This document shows positions 1 through 11,864 of a DNA stretch of 64,000 bases, piece after piece. This DNA comes from Eutreptiella sp. 'Long Island Sound 2002' (Eukaryota > Euglenozoa > Euglenophyceae > Eutreptiales > Eutreptiaceae). Under the pieces are notes generated by a model. It worked only from the letters and a program-made list of their open reading frames with translations, did not search any database and had not been told where the DNA came from. Numbering within the stretch: the stretch's first letter is position 1; every line of letters begins with the position of its first letter. A program made the translations under genes and the position numbers. The stretch spans positions 53,972,427 to 54,036,426 of the forward strand of contig OZ038387.1 in assembly GCA_964036045.1 (NCBI GenBank). Direction: 5' to 3'.

Positions 1-1125
1 CCCGAACATGTTCCCGAAGCACCGCAACATGGTTCGGAAGCACCACAACATGTTCCGGAAGCACCGGAACATGGTTCGGAAGGACCAGAACATGTTCCGG
101 AAGCACCGTAACATGGTTCGGAAGGACCAGAACATGTTCTGGAACCGCCGGAACATGTTCCGGAAGCGCCGTAACATGTTCCGAAACCGCCGGAACATGT
201 TCCGAAACCGCCGGAACATGCTCCGGAACCGCCGAAACATGTTGCGGAAGCACCCAAACATATTCCGGAAGCCCCGGAACATGTTCCGGCGGTTCCGGAA
301 ACATGTTCCGGAAGCACCGGAACATGTTCCGGAAGCACCGCAACATGTTCCGGAACCGCCGGAACATGTTCCGGAAGCACCGGAACATGTTCCGGAAGCG
401 GCGGAACACGTTCGCGAAGCACCGGAACATGTTCGTTCCGGAACCGCCGGAACATGTTCCGGAACCGCCCGAACATGTTCCGGAAGCACCGGAACATGGT
501 TCGGAAGCACCAGAACATGTTCCGGAAGCACCGGAACATGTTCCGGAACCGCCCGAACATGTTCCGGAAGCACCGCAACATGGGTCGGAAGCACCAGAAC
601 ATGTTCCGGAACCGCCGGAACATGTTCCGGAACCGCAGGAACATGTTCCGGAAGCGGCGGAACATGTTCTGGAAGCGCCGGAACGGGTTCGAGAGGCGCC
701 GGAACATGTTCCGGATGCGCAGGAACATGTTCGGGAACCACCAGAACATGTTCCGGAGGCACCGGAACATTTACCGGAACCGCCGGAAGATGTTCCGGAA
801 CTGCCGCAAGATGTTCCGGAACCGCCAAAAGATGTTCCGGAGGCCCCGGACCATGTTGCGGAGGCCCCGGAACACGTTTCTGAGACACCGGAACATCTTC
901 CGGTGCTTCCGGAACATGTTGCGGAAGCACCAGAACATGTTTTGGAGGCACCGGAACATCTTCCGGAAGCAACGGAACACGTTCCGGAGGCACCGGAACA
1001 TCTTCTGGAAGCGCCAGAACATGTTCCCGAAGCACCGGAACATATTCCGGAACCGCCGCAACACGTTCCGGAACCGCCGGAACAATTTCCGGAAGCGCCG
1101 GAACATGTTCCGGAATCCATGTTAC
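1..1125. repeat. 21-bp minisatellite with a palindromic core
   Basis: About 53 head-to-tail copies of a 21-bp unit fill the start of the window. The core GGAACATGTTCC is a perfect 12-bp palindrome, joined by GGAAGCACC or GGAACCGCC. Since 21 is a multiple of 3, every frame gives 7-residue repeats; the most protein-like is V-P-E-[AP]-P-E-H. That frame moves between phases: it is in phase 1 at the left edge, where it meets a TAA near 105, in phase 2 around 300-430, and in phase 3 after about 434. Indels have therefore broken any long frame. The last stretch, in the phase ending at 1223, stays open for some 260 codons and could be a C-terminal exon. The array is cut by the window edge. Confidence 0.9.
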
Positions 1126-3614
1126 AGACTCGCCCTAAGCGCCTCAAGAGCGTCATGGGGAGCTGTGATGATTTTGTACTGGCTCTGCAGCCACAACTGC
1201 AGGCCTGGTTGTGGAGGATATAGGTAGTTTTAAAAGAATGCAGAAAAACCACATGGAGGGACAAAAAAAATACCCTTTTTCCTTAAATTGCGACCGTGGT
1301 GGCCACCACGGCACAAGGGGGGAGTAAAAAAAAGTGTATTATCTGTGCCACCTCAGTAGCTTTAGTTGTATTAAAGACACTAAAGGACACTACATATTTT
1401 TATCTTATTATTTGTCCCACCAAAAATGACGTGAAAGCATTTTTGCCCATAGAACCAACCACTTATTTTTGGAATGAGATGAAAGCCCATTGCCGATCTT
1501 TTCTTGGGCTAACTAGAGATTCTGATTAGGGAAACCAGAGTTGTGATGGGTACTGCTCAACGTGGTTCACAGACCATGGATTTTTATCTATTTTTGCATG
1601 AATGCCTACTCTATCTAGTGGTCTGCACCCTAGAGGCTAGGGGGACCTCTTTTTGAGAGGTCCTGGGGTCAGACCCTAGTCACTCTAGCTGAGTAGGAGA
1701 CACCCAAGTGACATGGCAGTGACCTCATCGCCACATGCCATGCCACCACAGCACCTATGGGGCCCAAAAAAAAGAGTGCACACCTCAGTGTGGCATTGTT
1801 TCAGAGAGGGAGCCCTTGAGGGCACTTTCTATCCTGATTAGTTTGTCTTCTAAATATTTGTTCTAATCAGTAGTCAGAGGTTGATCTATTGTTGTGAATA
1901 CTCTGTACATCTATCTTTCTTTGACTGCAGCCCTTCATCTTTGGAGTATAAGATCCTGAATTGTGCCCTACTTGGACTGTGGATTGGGTCTTTTCTTTTG
2001 GTTTCCAAAATACACAACAGCTCTTTACATCCCTGGTTAGCAGTTCCGCACCAGGTGACATAGTTGGGGTTGGCTTCTTCAGATCACCCAACCCTAATTT
2101 AGTTTTGACCGCCGCCGATAGGGGGCTCAAGTCTGGCTTCTCCTCAACGGCCCCAAGGCCTTGGTGAGGAGCTCCACGGTCTCATCCACGCTGAGTGTGG
2201 AAGCTTCATCGCGTGGAGGAGGGGCAGGTTCGATCCTCGCACTTGGAATCATCTCTTGCTCCTCCTTCAGTGAGGGTGTAGAAGGATATGACTCCCATTT
2301 AGCGAACAACATGGAGGTGTTGACGGAGTCTTCTTCTCTACCGAAAGGTGATTCCCAATCCGGTTGCCAAGTCCGCATCGTTTCTGCCACTCTTCGTTCT
2401 CGGAACTACCGGTCTATCTCTCCTTCTCTGCAGTATTGAAAACAGAGGAGGAAGATGGACATTCCGAGCGGGCCACTACGGGCCGCCAAAGAGGCCGCCG
2501 GTGGGTGTGTACATCCTGGATTCTCAAGGGCTTCCATAGCCACGGTGGGCACCTCAGTAACTAAGGGAACTAACGCCGGCACGTAGTCGCCCAAGTTGTG
2601 GATGGACACGTCCGCTGAACTTGTTTCCGCCCGTCTTGCTCTCACATGCTCTCTTTGAGAGCCAATCGACCTTCCCGTTCCATCTGTAGATACAACACTT
2701 CGGATTTGATCAGCGTCAGCCTTGGGCCTGGCGCCGATGGGTACGAGCACTAATGGTCACGGACATGGTGATTTTCCACTTGTTTTTGCTTCGTCTTGTG
2801 TCTTTGGGGTTTGGGGAGTTCGTGCTCAAGCACACAAAGGACCGTTTCCGCTACCAGAAAGATTTTCTAGCTTGCCAAATAGTCGTGTGGAAAAACCTTG
2901 CTGTTTTCACCAATGGTTTTTGATGAACAAAACCTCACAGCTTTTCAAAATAGTGAAAATAGTCAAGCAGGTGTGGCACCAGAACACTAGGTGGAAATCA
3001 GGATGCAATCTCCTTCCAAAACAAAGCATGTATAGCAAAGAGGGGCTGCAAAAGGATGGCGTAGGCTTGAATACAAAGCTTCAATGGTTTATAAACAAAA
3101 CATATGATTTTAGTGTGAAAACCGACAACAATATGGCCGAGTAGATAGTGATAAGCACTTCATGTGCACTGTTTTTGATGCAATGGAGCTGGTTAGGAAT
3201 CTGGGGCAAGTAGGTTGGGCCAGACACAGGGTATGGCTTCGCCAGTTTGGCCAAGCAATTGAATTCAGAAACAGGTACTGAATAGGATCACAATAAGTAG
3301 AGGAATCTTTTGAGTATCTAGGTCCTGAGGTGGGAGACCACTAGGCTTGAACTTTGTGGAAAAAGGCATGAAGTGCCTACTTTATTTTGGTATATACCTC
3401 CATGAAGGAAGATACCTCTGTTCCCTTGAGTGGTAGGGGTGAACTTCATGGGGGGCTAGGGTTATTACCCTAGTTACTTTGAAAATGCACTTTATGCTTC
3501 AAGAGAATAGAGAAAATGATTCAATGTTAGTCTTTCATACTTCCCAAAGAATAGGGGGGGGCTCGGCTTGGAACAAGTCCCCCACAAGAGACGTGGAAGT
3601 GACTTTTTCTCACT
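1126..3614. other. Gene-poor stretch after the minisatellite
   Basis: No confident gene is present. Short palindromic bits such as gaggtccc occur near 1640-1670. The only coding-like signal is the minus-strand block at 1867-2750, listed separately. Composition is close to neutral and no tandem array was seen. Confidence 0.4.
1867..2750 (-). pseudogene. Degraded coding fragment, function unknown
   Basis: On the minus strand a frame runs from 2750 to 2127 with one in-frame TAG at 2406-2408. A neighbouring frame continues to 1867. The conceptual product is hydrophilic and rich in acidic, Ser, Thr and Pro residues (for example FRERRVAETMRTWQPDWE just past the stop), more like a real protein than the opposite strand. 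No domain is recognised. It may be an old retroelement gag or an exon of an unannotated gene. The stop and the shift make a functional single-exon gene unlikely. Confidence 0.25.
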
Positions 3615-4612
3615 AATTGGTGCGTCCAATCTTACTTTTTGCCTTGTTTGTGTCGTAGCACCCATTTTTGAAACAAAAGCTTCGGCAGAGTTGTTTGCAT
3701 GGTATGTTGCCACTTGAAGCCGTTTATTCTTGCATAATGAATTTCATGTCAATAACAATGAATATCATGGGCAAAAATGCGGTCTTGACATGCGTGCAAC
3801 GAAAAGGATTGGTGCATTGAAGCTTATTTTTTGCCTTGTTTGTGTCGTAGCACCGTTCTTTGAAAACAACAAACTTCGGCACAATTGTTTGCATGGTATG
3901 TTGCCACTTGAAAACGTTTCTTCTTGTACGATGAATTTCTTGTCAACAATAATGAATGTCATGAACAAAAATGCGGTCTTAACATGCGTGCAACGAAAGA
4001 AATTGGTGCATGGGGACTTATTTTTTGCCTTGATTGTATCGTAGCACCCCTTTTTTGAAAAAAGAAAAAAAACGAGCTTCGGCACAATTGTTTGCATGGT
4101 ATGTCGCCACTTGAAACCGTTTACTCATGTACATGAATTTCATGTCAACAACAATGAATACCATGAACAAAAATGTAGCTTTGACATGCACGCAATGAAA
4201 GGAATTGGTGCATGGAAGCTTAATTTTTGTCTTGTTTGTATCTTAGCACCCTTCGTTGAAAAAAAAAAACAAGCTTCGGCACAATTGTTTGCATGGTATG
4301 TTGCCACTTGAAACCGTTTCTGCTTGTACAATGCATTTCATGTCAACAACAATGAATATAATGAACAAAAATGCGGTCTCGACATGCGGGCAATGAAACG
4401 TATTGGTGCATGGAAGCTTAATTTTTGCCTTGTTTGTGTTGTAGCATCCTCCTTTGAAAAAAAAAAGCTTCGGCAGAATTGTTTACATAGTATGTTGCCA
4501 CTCGGAACCATTTTTTCTTGTACGGTGCATTCCATGTCAACAACAATGAATCTCATGAACAAAAATGACGTCTTGACATGCGTGCAATCAAAAGAATTGG
4601 TGCATGGAAGCA
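3615..4612. repeat. Tandem array, five copies of a ~197-bp unit
   Basis: The anchor GCTTCGGCA or a close variant recurs at 3679, 3873, 4076, 4273 and 4467, giving spacings of 194, 203, 197 and 194 bp. Each unit also carries TTGTTTGCATGGTATGTTGC, a tract reading atgaatttcatgtcaacaacaatgaat, and an A-run of variable length. The units give a series of similar short ORFs on both strands; these are repeat artefacts. Divergence between copies is moderate and indels sit mainly in the A-runs, so the array is not recent. Confidence 0.85.
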
Positions 4613-5990
4613 TGCTAACGATGCGATTTTGCCGTGTTGTTGTTGACAAGAGTTGCATTGCGCAATTCACGTGGATTCGTTATCTTGTCATCACTATCCA
4701 ACACATCTAGGGGATGTCGGTTCATGATTGCCCGGAAACATGGCTCTCCGTGCTTTATGCTGGAACGGATGAACCTAGAATATGGCGGGTTGCACGTTCC
4801 TTTGACGATATCCGTGCAGCCATGAACACTAGTCTTGACGGTCCCGAGCATTTGGCTAGGCCCTGCGGTGAGAGGTATGTGATTGATTTTACTTGAACTC
4901 TGTTCCACACGCCAATGTGTTGTGTGAAGTAGTAGGGATTGAACTTGCATGTTCCGCTTTGATTTCCATTCCGACATGCCCAAATTGGTGGTGAGTGCGC
5001 ATCGTTAGGGTGTATCCTACAAATCTACGGCTTTGCAAAACTGTGCTCCATACATACGCAAAATACACATGTCACCCGCCACCCGCATCGGCTTTGTAAC
5101 ACATCAAGCCATGGTGGTGGACCAACGTTTTCCTTTCATGAACCAGGAGCCCGTTGAGTGGCGCCGTTTGAGATTGGACCCCTTGTTGAGAAGCGTGGGC
5201 TGATTTAACTTTGCAACGGGCCTCTGTTGGTGGTGAGAGCCCTCAATGTTTTTCTTGGGGCTCTATGAACCGGTCCCACCTTTTAATTGAACCCGCAAAT
5301 CTGGTGTTGGTCGCACCGCTTGTTCCATAGACGGAGGCAAAGCACTGTTGAGTACGTGGATTCCGGCAGGTGATTCTGGCAGGTGATGATTGATTCCACT
5401 CACATCCCGTTTTGCGCCGGCCCGTGGTGTGTGATATGCAATGGAATTTGCTTCGACCCACCGAGGGTTCCCGGTTCTACGAGTCTCAAAAGTATCGAAA
5501 GGGATGTCTCTTCGGGTAGGGCGAGGGAGGTGAGCATATGATTGTCAACTTGTGGGAAGGGAGAAATCACGCGCAAATCCAATCTCATGTGTCAATCAAA
5601 AATGGTTGGAGGGGGTATCACATGGCCACCACCTTTGACCGTGGTGGAAGCATAACTTTGTTCCCTCTCAGCACAAAACACCCAGCCCATACAAAATGGT
5701 CCAGGGCTTAAAAGTAGCATTTCTCAGAGTAGAAACCCTTTTGCGGTCGCTCTTCGGCCTATCCTCCCAACTTGGGACCTTTGCCTTGGTGGAAACCACG
5801 TCACAATGCTCATCAATGTCACTATCAGAGTCGTCAACACCACTCCTTTCATCAAAATCACCGGAACCATCACTATCAGTTGGTGGCCCATGATCAGAGT
5901 CAGACAATGGGTCATGGGGCTGCTGTGTGCTTACAATCCTGCTGGCTGACAAAAGTCATCGCCTTGCTCTGATGCCCTAAGAGCGTGAGA
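4613..5990 (-). pseudogene. Coding-like minus-strand fragments, unknown
   Basis: Several minus-strand blocks read like protein but do not share a frame: 5668-5952, with an acidic Ser/Asp-rich stretch of the DSDSDID type followed by a basic patch; 5400-5588; and 4615-4983. Their order would suit one decayed gene, or a spliced gene with short exons, read from about 5950 to 4615. The acidic N-terminal tract resembles those before some transposase domains, but no catalytic motif is visible, so no function is assigned. Confidence 0.2.
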
Positions 5991-6269
5991 TCACTGGTGT
6001 GGTACTGCTTGCAGATCACCTCTTCGCCGTGGTACAGAGTCAATCATGCCGTACAAGAGAGGTCCTACAGTTCAGGACTGTTGTTGCGTAACACCCAGGG
6101 TTACCATTGAAACGCTCATCAGTCCAAGGGCATATCAAACCAGCCCTCATTTCTGCAATCCTTCAGCCTTAATCTTGTACTACTCCACCTTTACCCCTAA
6201 CACCCAGCCCCAGGCGGGGCAACAAACCATTCACCATGCTACGAAGCACCAGCTATAAGGGATGTTGTT

Positions 6270-6443
6270 GCACGGTGCGCGCACGGTGCGGCACCTTCCT
6301 GATGTTTGTGGAGATTTTACCCCATGAAGAGGCCCGCCGGAAACCACTTTGGCGGGTGTTCCCAAATGCCTGCGGATGGTTGCCAGAGGCCTTTGGATGG
6401 TACCTCGCACATATCGAAACTTTGCACGGTGCGCGCACGGTGC
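6270..6443. repeat. Two direct copies of a GC-rich 20-mer
   Basis: GCACGGTGCGCGCACGGTGC occurs exactly at 6270-6289 and at 6424-6443. The reverse complement is found once more at 9746-9765. The outer flanks of the 6.27-6.44 kb pair are roughly inverted to each other (aagggatgttgttgc on the left, gcaacaccctctt on the right), so the segment of about 200 bp may be a small non-autonomous element. Confidence 0.6.
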
Positions 6444-6499
6444 ATGCAACACCCTCTTACTGTAATCAATGACCATGAATGCTATGAATGAACCAGCCC

Positions 6500-7900
6500 A
6501 CTTCTAGCAACAAAGCGAGAATCCCCCCTTCGTCCCCCCCAAGGAGGAGGGGTAACTAACTGCTCCAGTAAAGCCCCATCCAACCCCACACTCCGACAAA
6601 ACAGAACATGGCGTGTATTTCCGAAGCGAGTACTACCAACTGTGGCACTTCAATGGGATTCGGCCCTCGAGTAGCCGTCCTGCAGCCTTTGTACATCTCC
6701 ATAACTGCATCATTCAAACACTCTTCCGTCGGGACCCCTCACTGGTAAAAGGGAGCACGACCTGAGGCGCAGGCAGGGCCAGTTCCCAGTGTTTATAAGA
6801 GCTGCCTCACGCGGACTATACTACATGAGTCTTCCAAGTTGGTGCTTGCAGAGCCCCGACCAGTGCACAGTAGTTTGGTAAACAAATGTCAAGGACCAAC
6901 GGACGCTCTGGAGCCTTGCACTGCGGGGACCGGGGGGGCAGGAACACTTCACGAACGGCCGGTACTCCGTTACACTCGAATCGGTTGCGCCCACCACAAC
7001 CCCCCCGACCATCAGGCACCACTCATCAGTCATCGTTGGTTGGGGTTTGCACAGCAGCGGAAGTCAGAAAGTATGCCACACATAATGTGCACAGTGGGGG
7101 CGCGGGGGGGGGGTGCGGGGAAGCGAGGTCAGGCGCCAAAGACTGCAATGTAGACTGGAATGACATGGCTGACCGCACCGACACACCACGCCTCTCAGAC
7201 AAGGCAGACACGCAGGGATGACACCTGCAATAATTAATGCAGAATATGTTCCTTCAAGCCACTTTGAAGAAACGGGGGATACGGGCTGTGTATGGCCCAG
7301 AGCCCCGAGGCCCTGTAGGTGGAGCGCTTGTGGTTGGAGTGTAGGTGCGGTGGCGCTGTCACTGGGACCCCCGCGCAGCAGTTGCCCGTGGCGCCGCTGG
7401 TGGGTGGAAGACACCCGAGGAGATGCCAGTCGCATGGCTGTCATTTGCTCTTCGACGGGCTGAGTAGCTGTGTTCCCCGGGGTCACCCATCGGACCGACT
7501 GCGGCGATGATAGTTGCTTCCCGCGGCGGCTCTCGTTCCCTCCCTCGCGTGGGGACGCCACAGGAAGGGGGGGTGGGGTGAAGGGATGTATTAGAAGGGG
7601 GGGAGGGGGGGGGCTGAAGGGGGGGGGGGGGTTGGCTGGGACCCCTGATCCCCCTACAGTCCTCGCCGAAGGCGGGCGAAAAAAATTTAAGCCTAAATCC
7701 TCTTGGCGCCAAAGGCGCCGAAGCAAAATTTTGGCTGTCAGCCTCAAACATTGGAAGGGGAGGAGGGCGGCGGGGGGGGGTCGGGGGGGGGGGGTACCCC
7801 TCCCCTCCTCCTGCGGCGTACGGCCGTTCTAATACATCACTGGGGGGGCTCCTCCCGGAGACTTGTGTGAAGGCTTGCCTGTCTGCCAGAGTGGACACTG
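6500..7900. other. GC-rich segment with dense G-runs
   Basis: No gene can be supported. The plus strand has G-runs at about 7567-7630 and 7770-7794 that could form quadruplexes. Long reading frames exist on both strands, but they are low-complexity Gly/Pro translations of these runs. Confidence 0.45.
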
Positions 7901-7979
7901 GGTGTGGGTTAGACGGGCGTGGTCCCTTTGAACCCCGCCTTCACGGGTCGTGGAGGGCCTGGCCAGCCGGCCAAACCCG

Positions 7980-8157
7980 GTGCGTGGGCCCCCTGCGCAC
8001 TGCTGCGGCGGACATCGCCCGCCAGATGCGCAACACACGGCTGCTCTTGGCCCTACGGCGGCATACCCTTCCCTTCGACTCCTTCCCGATGGTACCCACG
8101 CTGGACCGCATTTCGGCAGGACCACAGGACATGGCTGACGCATGCGCACAGCTGCGG
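7980..8157 (+). CDS. Candidate internal exon, unknown protein
   Basis: A plus-strand frame reads as an ordinary soluble helix-rich protein (TAAADIARQMRNTRLLLALR, then a PFDSFPMVPTLD-like stretch) and ends at CTGCG followed by GTGAGC at 8158, a good splice donor. The left boundary is uncertain. The protein is not recognised. Further exon-like plus-strand pieces lie at about 8840-9095 and 10850-10980, so a spliced plus-strand gene may run through this GC-rich block. Confidence 0.25.
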
Positions 8158-9304
8158 TGAGCACGCCGGCAGTCCGGCTCACCATGCGCCAGAATCTTCT
8201 TTAAACGGCACGGAAAGGCATACACGCCCTCGGGCATCCGGATTCCGATGGCGAGCCGCCGACGGGCGTCCGCAAACCGCCAACAGCCGCCAACCACCGC
8301 CCGACCCCGCGGAAAGCCAACCGGCATCAGCTGGTCCACAACACGTTCTTAACAAATTGGAAAGCACAAGGCCTGCCGTGGTACTTTGGCCCTCACGGGC
8401 GTGGCCGTACAAAAACATGCGGCTGACCCACCCCACTCAATGCTGCGTCCCAGGCCCTTGCGGCTTCATTCAGTTGTTGGTGCGGCACAGAATAGGCTGC
8501 CTTTGGGGTGCCGCTGCTCTGGGGAGGGGCAAACAGTCCTCTGAACAGTCCTGGAGGTCCCGGCCACACCCGAGCAGCATGGCACACGGCAAGAACTGTG
8601 CCTGCGTAAAGGACGTGTTTGCATGGTCAGAGGGGGAAATGAGGCGAGGCAGAACTTTCCTGATATCACAAGACGACGTCCTTGGATATCTCTGTTGCAC
8701 CCAACCCTTAACACAGCGGTCAGATCACCGCCAACCCCTCGCCAACTGCCGTCCGCAAACCGTTGATGGATAGCAGTGAATTGTCAACCGGTGGTCGATT
8801 GACCGCAAGTTGCCACGGAAAGCCACGAGTACGTTTATTTGAACAAACGGATGAGAAGGTTCATTCCTCCGGGACAGCCCTGGGCAGAGGAACGGAGCAG
8901 GGAAGGGGGCGGGGGGAAGATAGCGGCGGGCTGCCAGCCCCTCCCCTTTGGCCGGGCTCTCCGATGGAACGGGAATCCACATTGGCTGGGGGGTGTTCTG
9001 CCTGCCGTTCTCGCGCAGCGCGTGAGGGAATATGCGGAGTGCTCTATGAGCGGCCATCGAATGGGCCATGCTTCTGGCCGGGATGGCCTGTGAAGTGGGC
9101 CGCGCGTGTCTGTGTGTGCCTGCCCAATCATTAAACCCAATCATAGTGTTCGCTATCATACACCACTTCTACAGCTCCGTCCGCACTGCAGCAATGTGCT
9201 CTGGCGCCGCCCCTTGGGGCCTTTCCTCCCTCTCAGCACAACATCAAGACTAGATGCATCTGATGCATCCCGACCCCCAATCCCCGCAATCCATTCCAAT
9301 AGAC

Positions 9305-9358
9305 GTGTGTGTATGTGTGTGTGCGCGCACGCGCGCGTGCGTGTGCTTGTGTGCGTGT
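9305..9358. repeat. Alternating purine-pyrimidine tract
   Basis: About 50 bases of nearly uninterrupted GT/GC alternation, with a central gcgcgcacgcgcgcgtgcg. Such tracts are known to favour left-handed Z-DNA. Confidence 0.7.
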
Positions 9359-9736
9359 AGTAGGCCAGTGTGACGACGGGCACTCTGTTGTGAGGGACCG
9401 TGCATTGTAGTGTGTACAGTGCACTCGACACGGGCTGCGCAGTCGTCCAAATTCGGGGGAAATTGGGCTGTGTTGTTCCGACTGTGGACACCCTCTGCGG
9501 GAGGGGGCACAGCCGATGCGGCCTTTACACTCGTGGCGGGACTGGGTCCAGCGTAAGCGCATGACGGACGACATTGGGCTGCACGAAACCAAACGATCAT
9601 TAACACCGGAAGACGTTCTCCGCCGGGGCCGGTGCCGAACACGACCCATCCAAACGCCGGCATAACTCAAATGTCGGGTCAAGCATATTCGGAACGGCCA
9701 GAGCACCCCCTGCCCCCTCGAAGCGGCCGTACGGAG

Positions 9737-9776
9737 GGAGTACTCGCACCGTGCGCGCACCGTGCCCGGTACTCCC
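9737..9776. repeat. Inverted repeat enclosing the GC-rich 20-mer
   Basis: GGGAGTAC at 9737-9744 and GTACTCCC at 9769-9776 are exact reverse complements. They bracket the third copy of the 20-mer (9746-9765, opposite orientation to the two copies near 6.3 kb). The structure would fold as an 8-bp stem with a GC-rich loop. Confidence 0.6.
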
Positions 9777-11864
9777 TCACAGAGCCGTCACATTCCCGGC
9801 AAACGACGGGCAAAATATTCTCCGGGGAAATCGGTGGTCAATCATCGCCCCGCGGGCCATGCCTCAGTGCACCGTTGACCAATCACGTGGTAGAGACGGG
9901 GGGCATGGCCTGTCAGGTGCTCGCGCAAAGGGCCCAGGGCGGGCCTGAACCCCTGGACGGCGGATGTGGCAGGATAACCCACGATGCCCTGGGGACCGGG
10001 GATGGGGGAGTCGGTGCAAGAAACGCGGGTTACCTGCATTGCTTTGGTGTGCAATGCGACGGCCCAATCCGTACCCCGGCACGAGGTCCAGTGCCCCCCG
10101 GCGTATCCGGGTGCCGCCATACGCAAAACGCCAACCCACGCGCCCAAAAGAGACCGACTCAGAGCTCATCAACGCCTAGAACAGCAGGAGTTCTGATTGG
10201 CATGGGCTCTTTTTTTTTTGGAGGGGGGGGTGCGTTGGGCTTTGGGCTTCTCCTCCCGAACCACCGAGGCCTTGGGGGCCAGTGGTCTGGCTGCTTTCAG
10301 AGGGTCAGGCCGTGGGCACACCACACGCTCCCAGGCCCAGGCGGGTGGCTGACTGGGGTCACGCCGTCCGAAGTGGGGACGTGCGTGCTGCTGTGTGCGG
10401 CCAGCGGCCCGCCGGTCGGCTGCAGTGCGTGCGGTGCTTGGGACAGCCGAGGCCTGTTGGGAAGTCTTCCGGGTGAGACGTATCCAAGGGGAATGGGATA
10501 CATTGCTTGTTCGGGGGGGACACAGTGCGGACACGTTTGGGAGACACTGTGTTCTTTAGGGGCTCCTTTCCGCTGCTTGAGCTACTGGAGCTGCGGGACA
10601 CATTGTGGATAGATTATACATGTGTTTGGGATATATTGGTGAGATAAATGCAAAGAAAAAATTGGGAGGCAGTGGATACATCCAAGACAAAAATTGGGAG
10701 GACACATCTGATTTGGACTGCTTTTTGGGGGGGCTGGGGGCGTATGCGACACGGGTCTGAAAATTGCGGGGGGGGGGGGGCATGTTTGTGCGAGGCATAG
10801 TGCCAGCAGCCGTGCATCGTTGCGAAATCAAAGAGCTGCGAACGGAATGCAGTGATGACTGGGCGGATGGTTGGCATCGCGGACCGGCTGCATCCGTGGG
10901 GCATCCGTGAGGTCAACCCACACGGGCGGTTTTCAGGTGATGAAACAACAGCCAGCGCCTTCGTAGCTGCCCTCCGCTCACCTCCCCCAAACGACCCCCG
11001 ATGTCTCATGAATACTCCCTGGCTGCCTCTGTTTCCCCCCTATTCCGCCCCCCCCCCCCAAGTAATGGGGTACAGCGGGCCAAATTGCACAGGGATGAAA
11101 AGGGATGTGCCTGGCTAACGGAGACAATGTGTGTGAAGCTCGTCCGTCCACTGGGAGGATGCATGGCAGGCATGTGTGGCACGCGCCTGCAAAAACTTCC
11201 AGGGTTGTAAAATACTCAGAGGCGTCCAGACCTGACCTTCCGTGCAGCAGTACAAAGTGGCACATTGGGATTTGAAATGCATTTGCGACATACGACGCTT
11301 CAAGCGCTCCTTTCCCCCTTGGCTCAGCCATGTTCCTGGCCCAAGGTGAAGGCCTGAATGGCCATTGGGGCAGGCATCGCACCAGCTGCATCGGGTGTCT
11401 GGTCATATGCCGCTTGTCCCACCGGCGTATACACTGCTTGGAAACGGCGTGCGTATGAGGCATGATGGCATTTTCCCAAAAAAGAGCGGACGCGGTTCCG
11501 AGATAGGGCTGAAAGGTGCCCTCGGTGACCGTCGAGCCGCAAAAGACACACAACTATCTGCTGGTGCCGGGAGATCGCCTGATTTTCTACCTCGACCTCT
11601 GCCCTCCATTTGGGGGCAATCAAATTCAACGAACCCCCCATTTCTGGTCTTCTGGTGTCAAAGCAAAGCGTAGCGTAGCACCCGAGCGAAACGTAGTGGT
11701 GTGTGTCTCCTGTACTTTCCACTGAAGCGTCTTGATGACGGGAATGCCCGATGTGTCACCTCTGTCCCACCGTCAACTGTCCACTCATGGACAGCTGCCA
11801 CCGCCGCCGCCGCCACAGCACGCACTGCTGCTGCCGGGGAGGTCAGGCCATGCATGAGGGGGCC

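Larger units (their letters stand above)
8158..11700. other. GC-rich block, no confident gene
   Basis: Overlapping long ORFs occur on both strands, as expected for GC-rich DNA with few stops. Some fragments could be exons (8840-9095 plus, 10850-10980 plus, 11324-11553 minus), but no domain or consistent splice pattern could be followed. C/G runs occur near 10222, 10770-10783 and 11049-11058. Confidence 0.35.

Noticed and set aside
8-883. 291- and 306-codon MFRKHRN/VPEAPEH ORFs as genes
   Set aside because: They are frames of the 21-bp repeat; the protein-like phase changes three times and has internal stops on the left.
1-1125. Match of GAACATGTTC to the p53/p63 half-site consensus
   Set aside because: The match is a property of one amplified palindromic repeat, and nothing suggests a p53-family protein in this organism.
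9632-10612. 326-codon plus-strand ORF
   Set aside because: GC-rich chance frame with Gly-runs from G-tracts, no domain, and equally long frames on the other strand.
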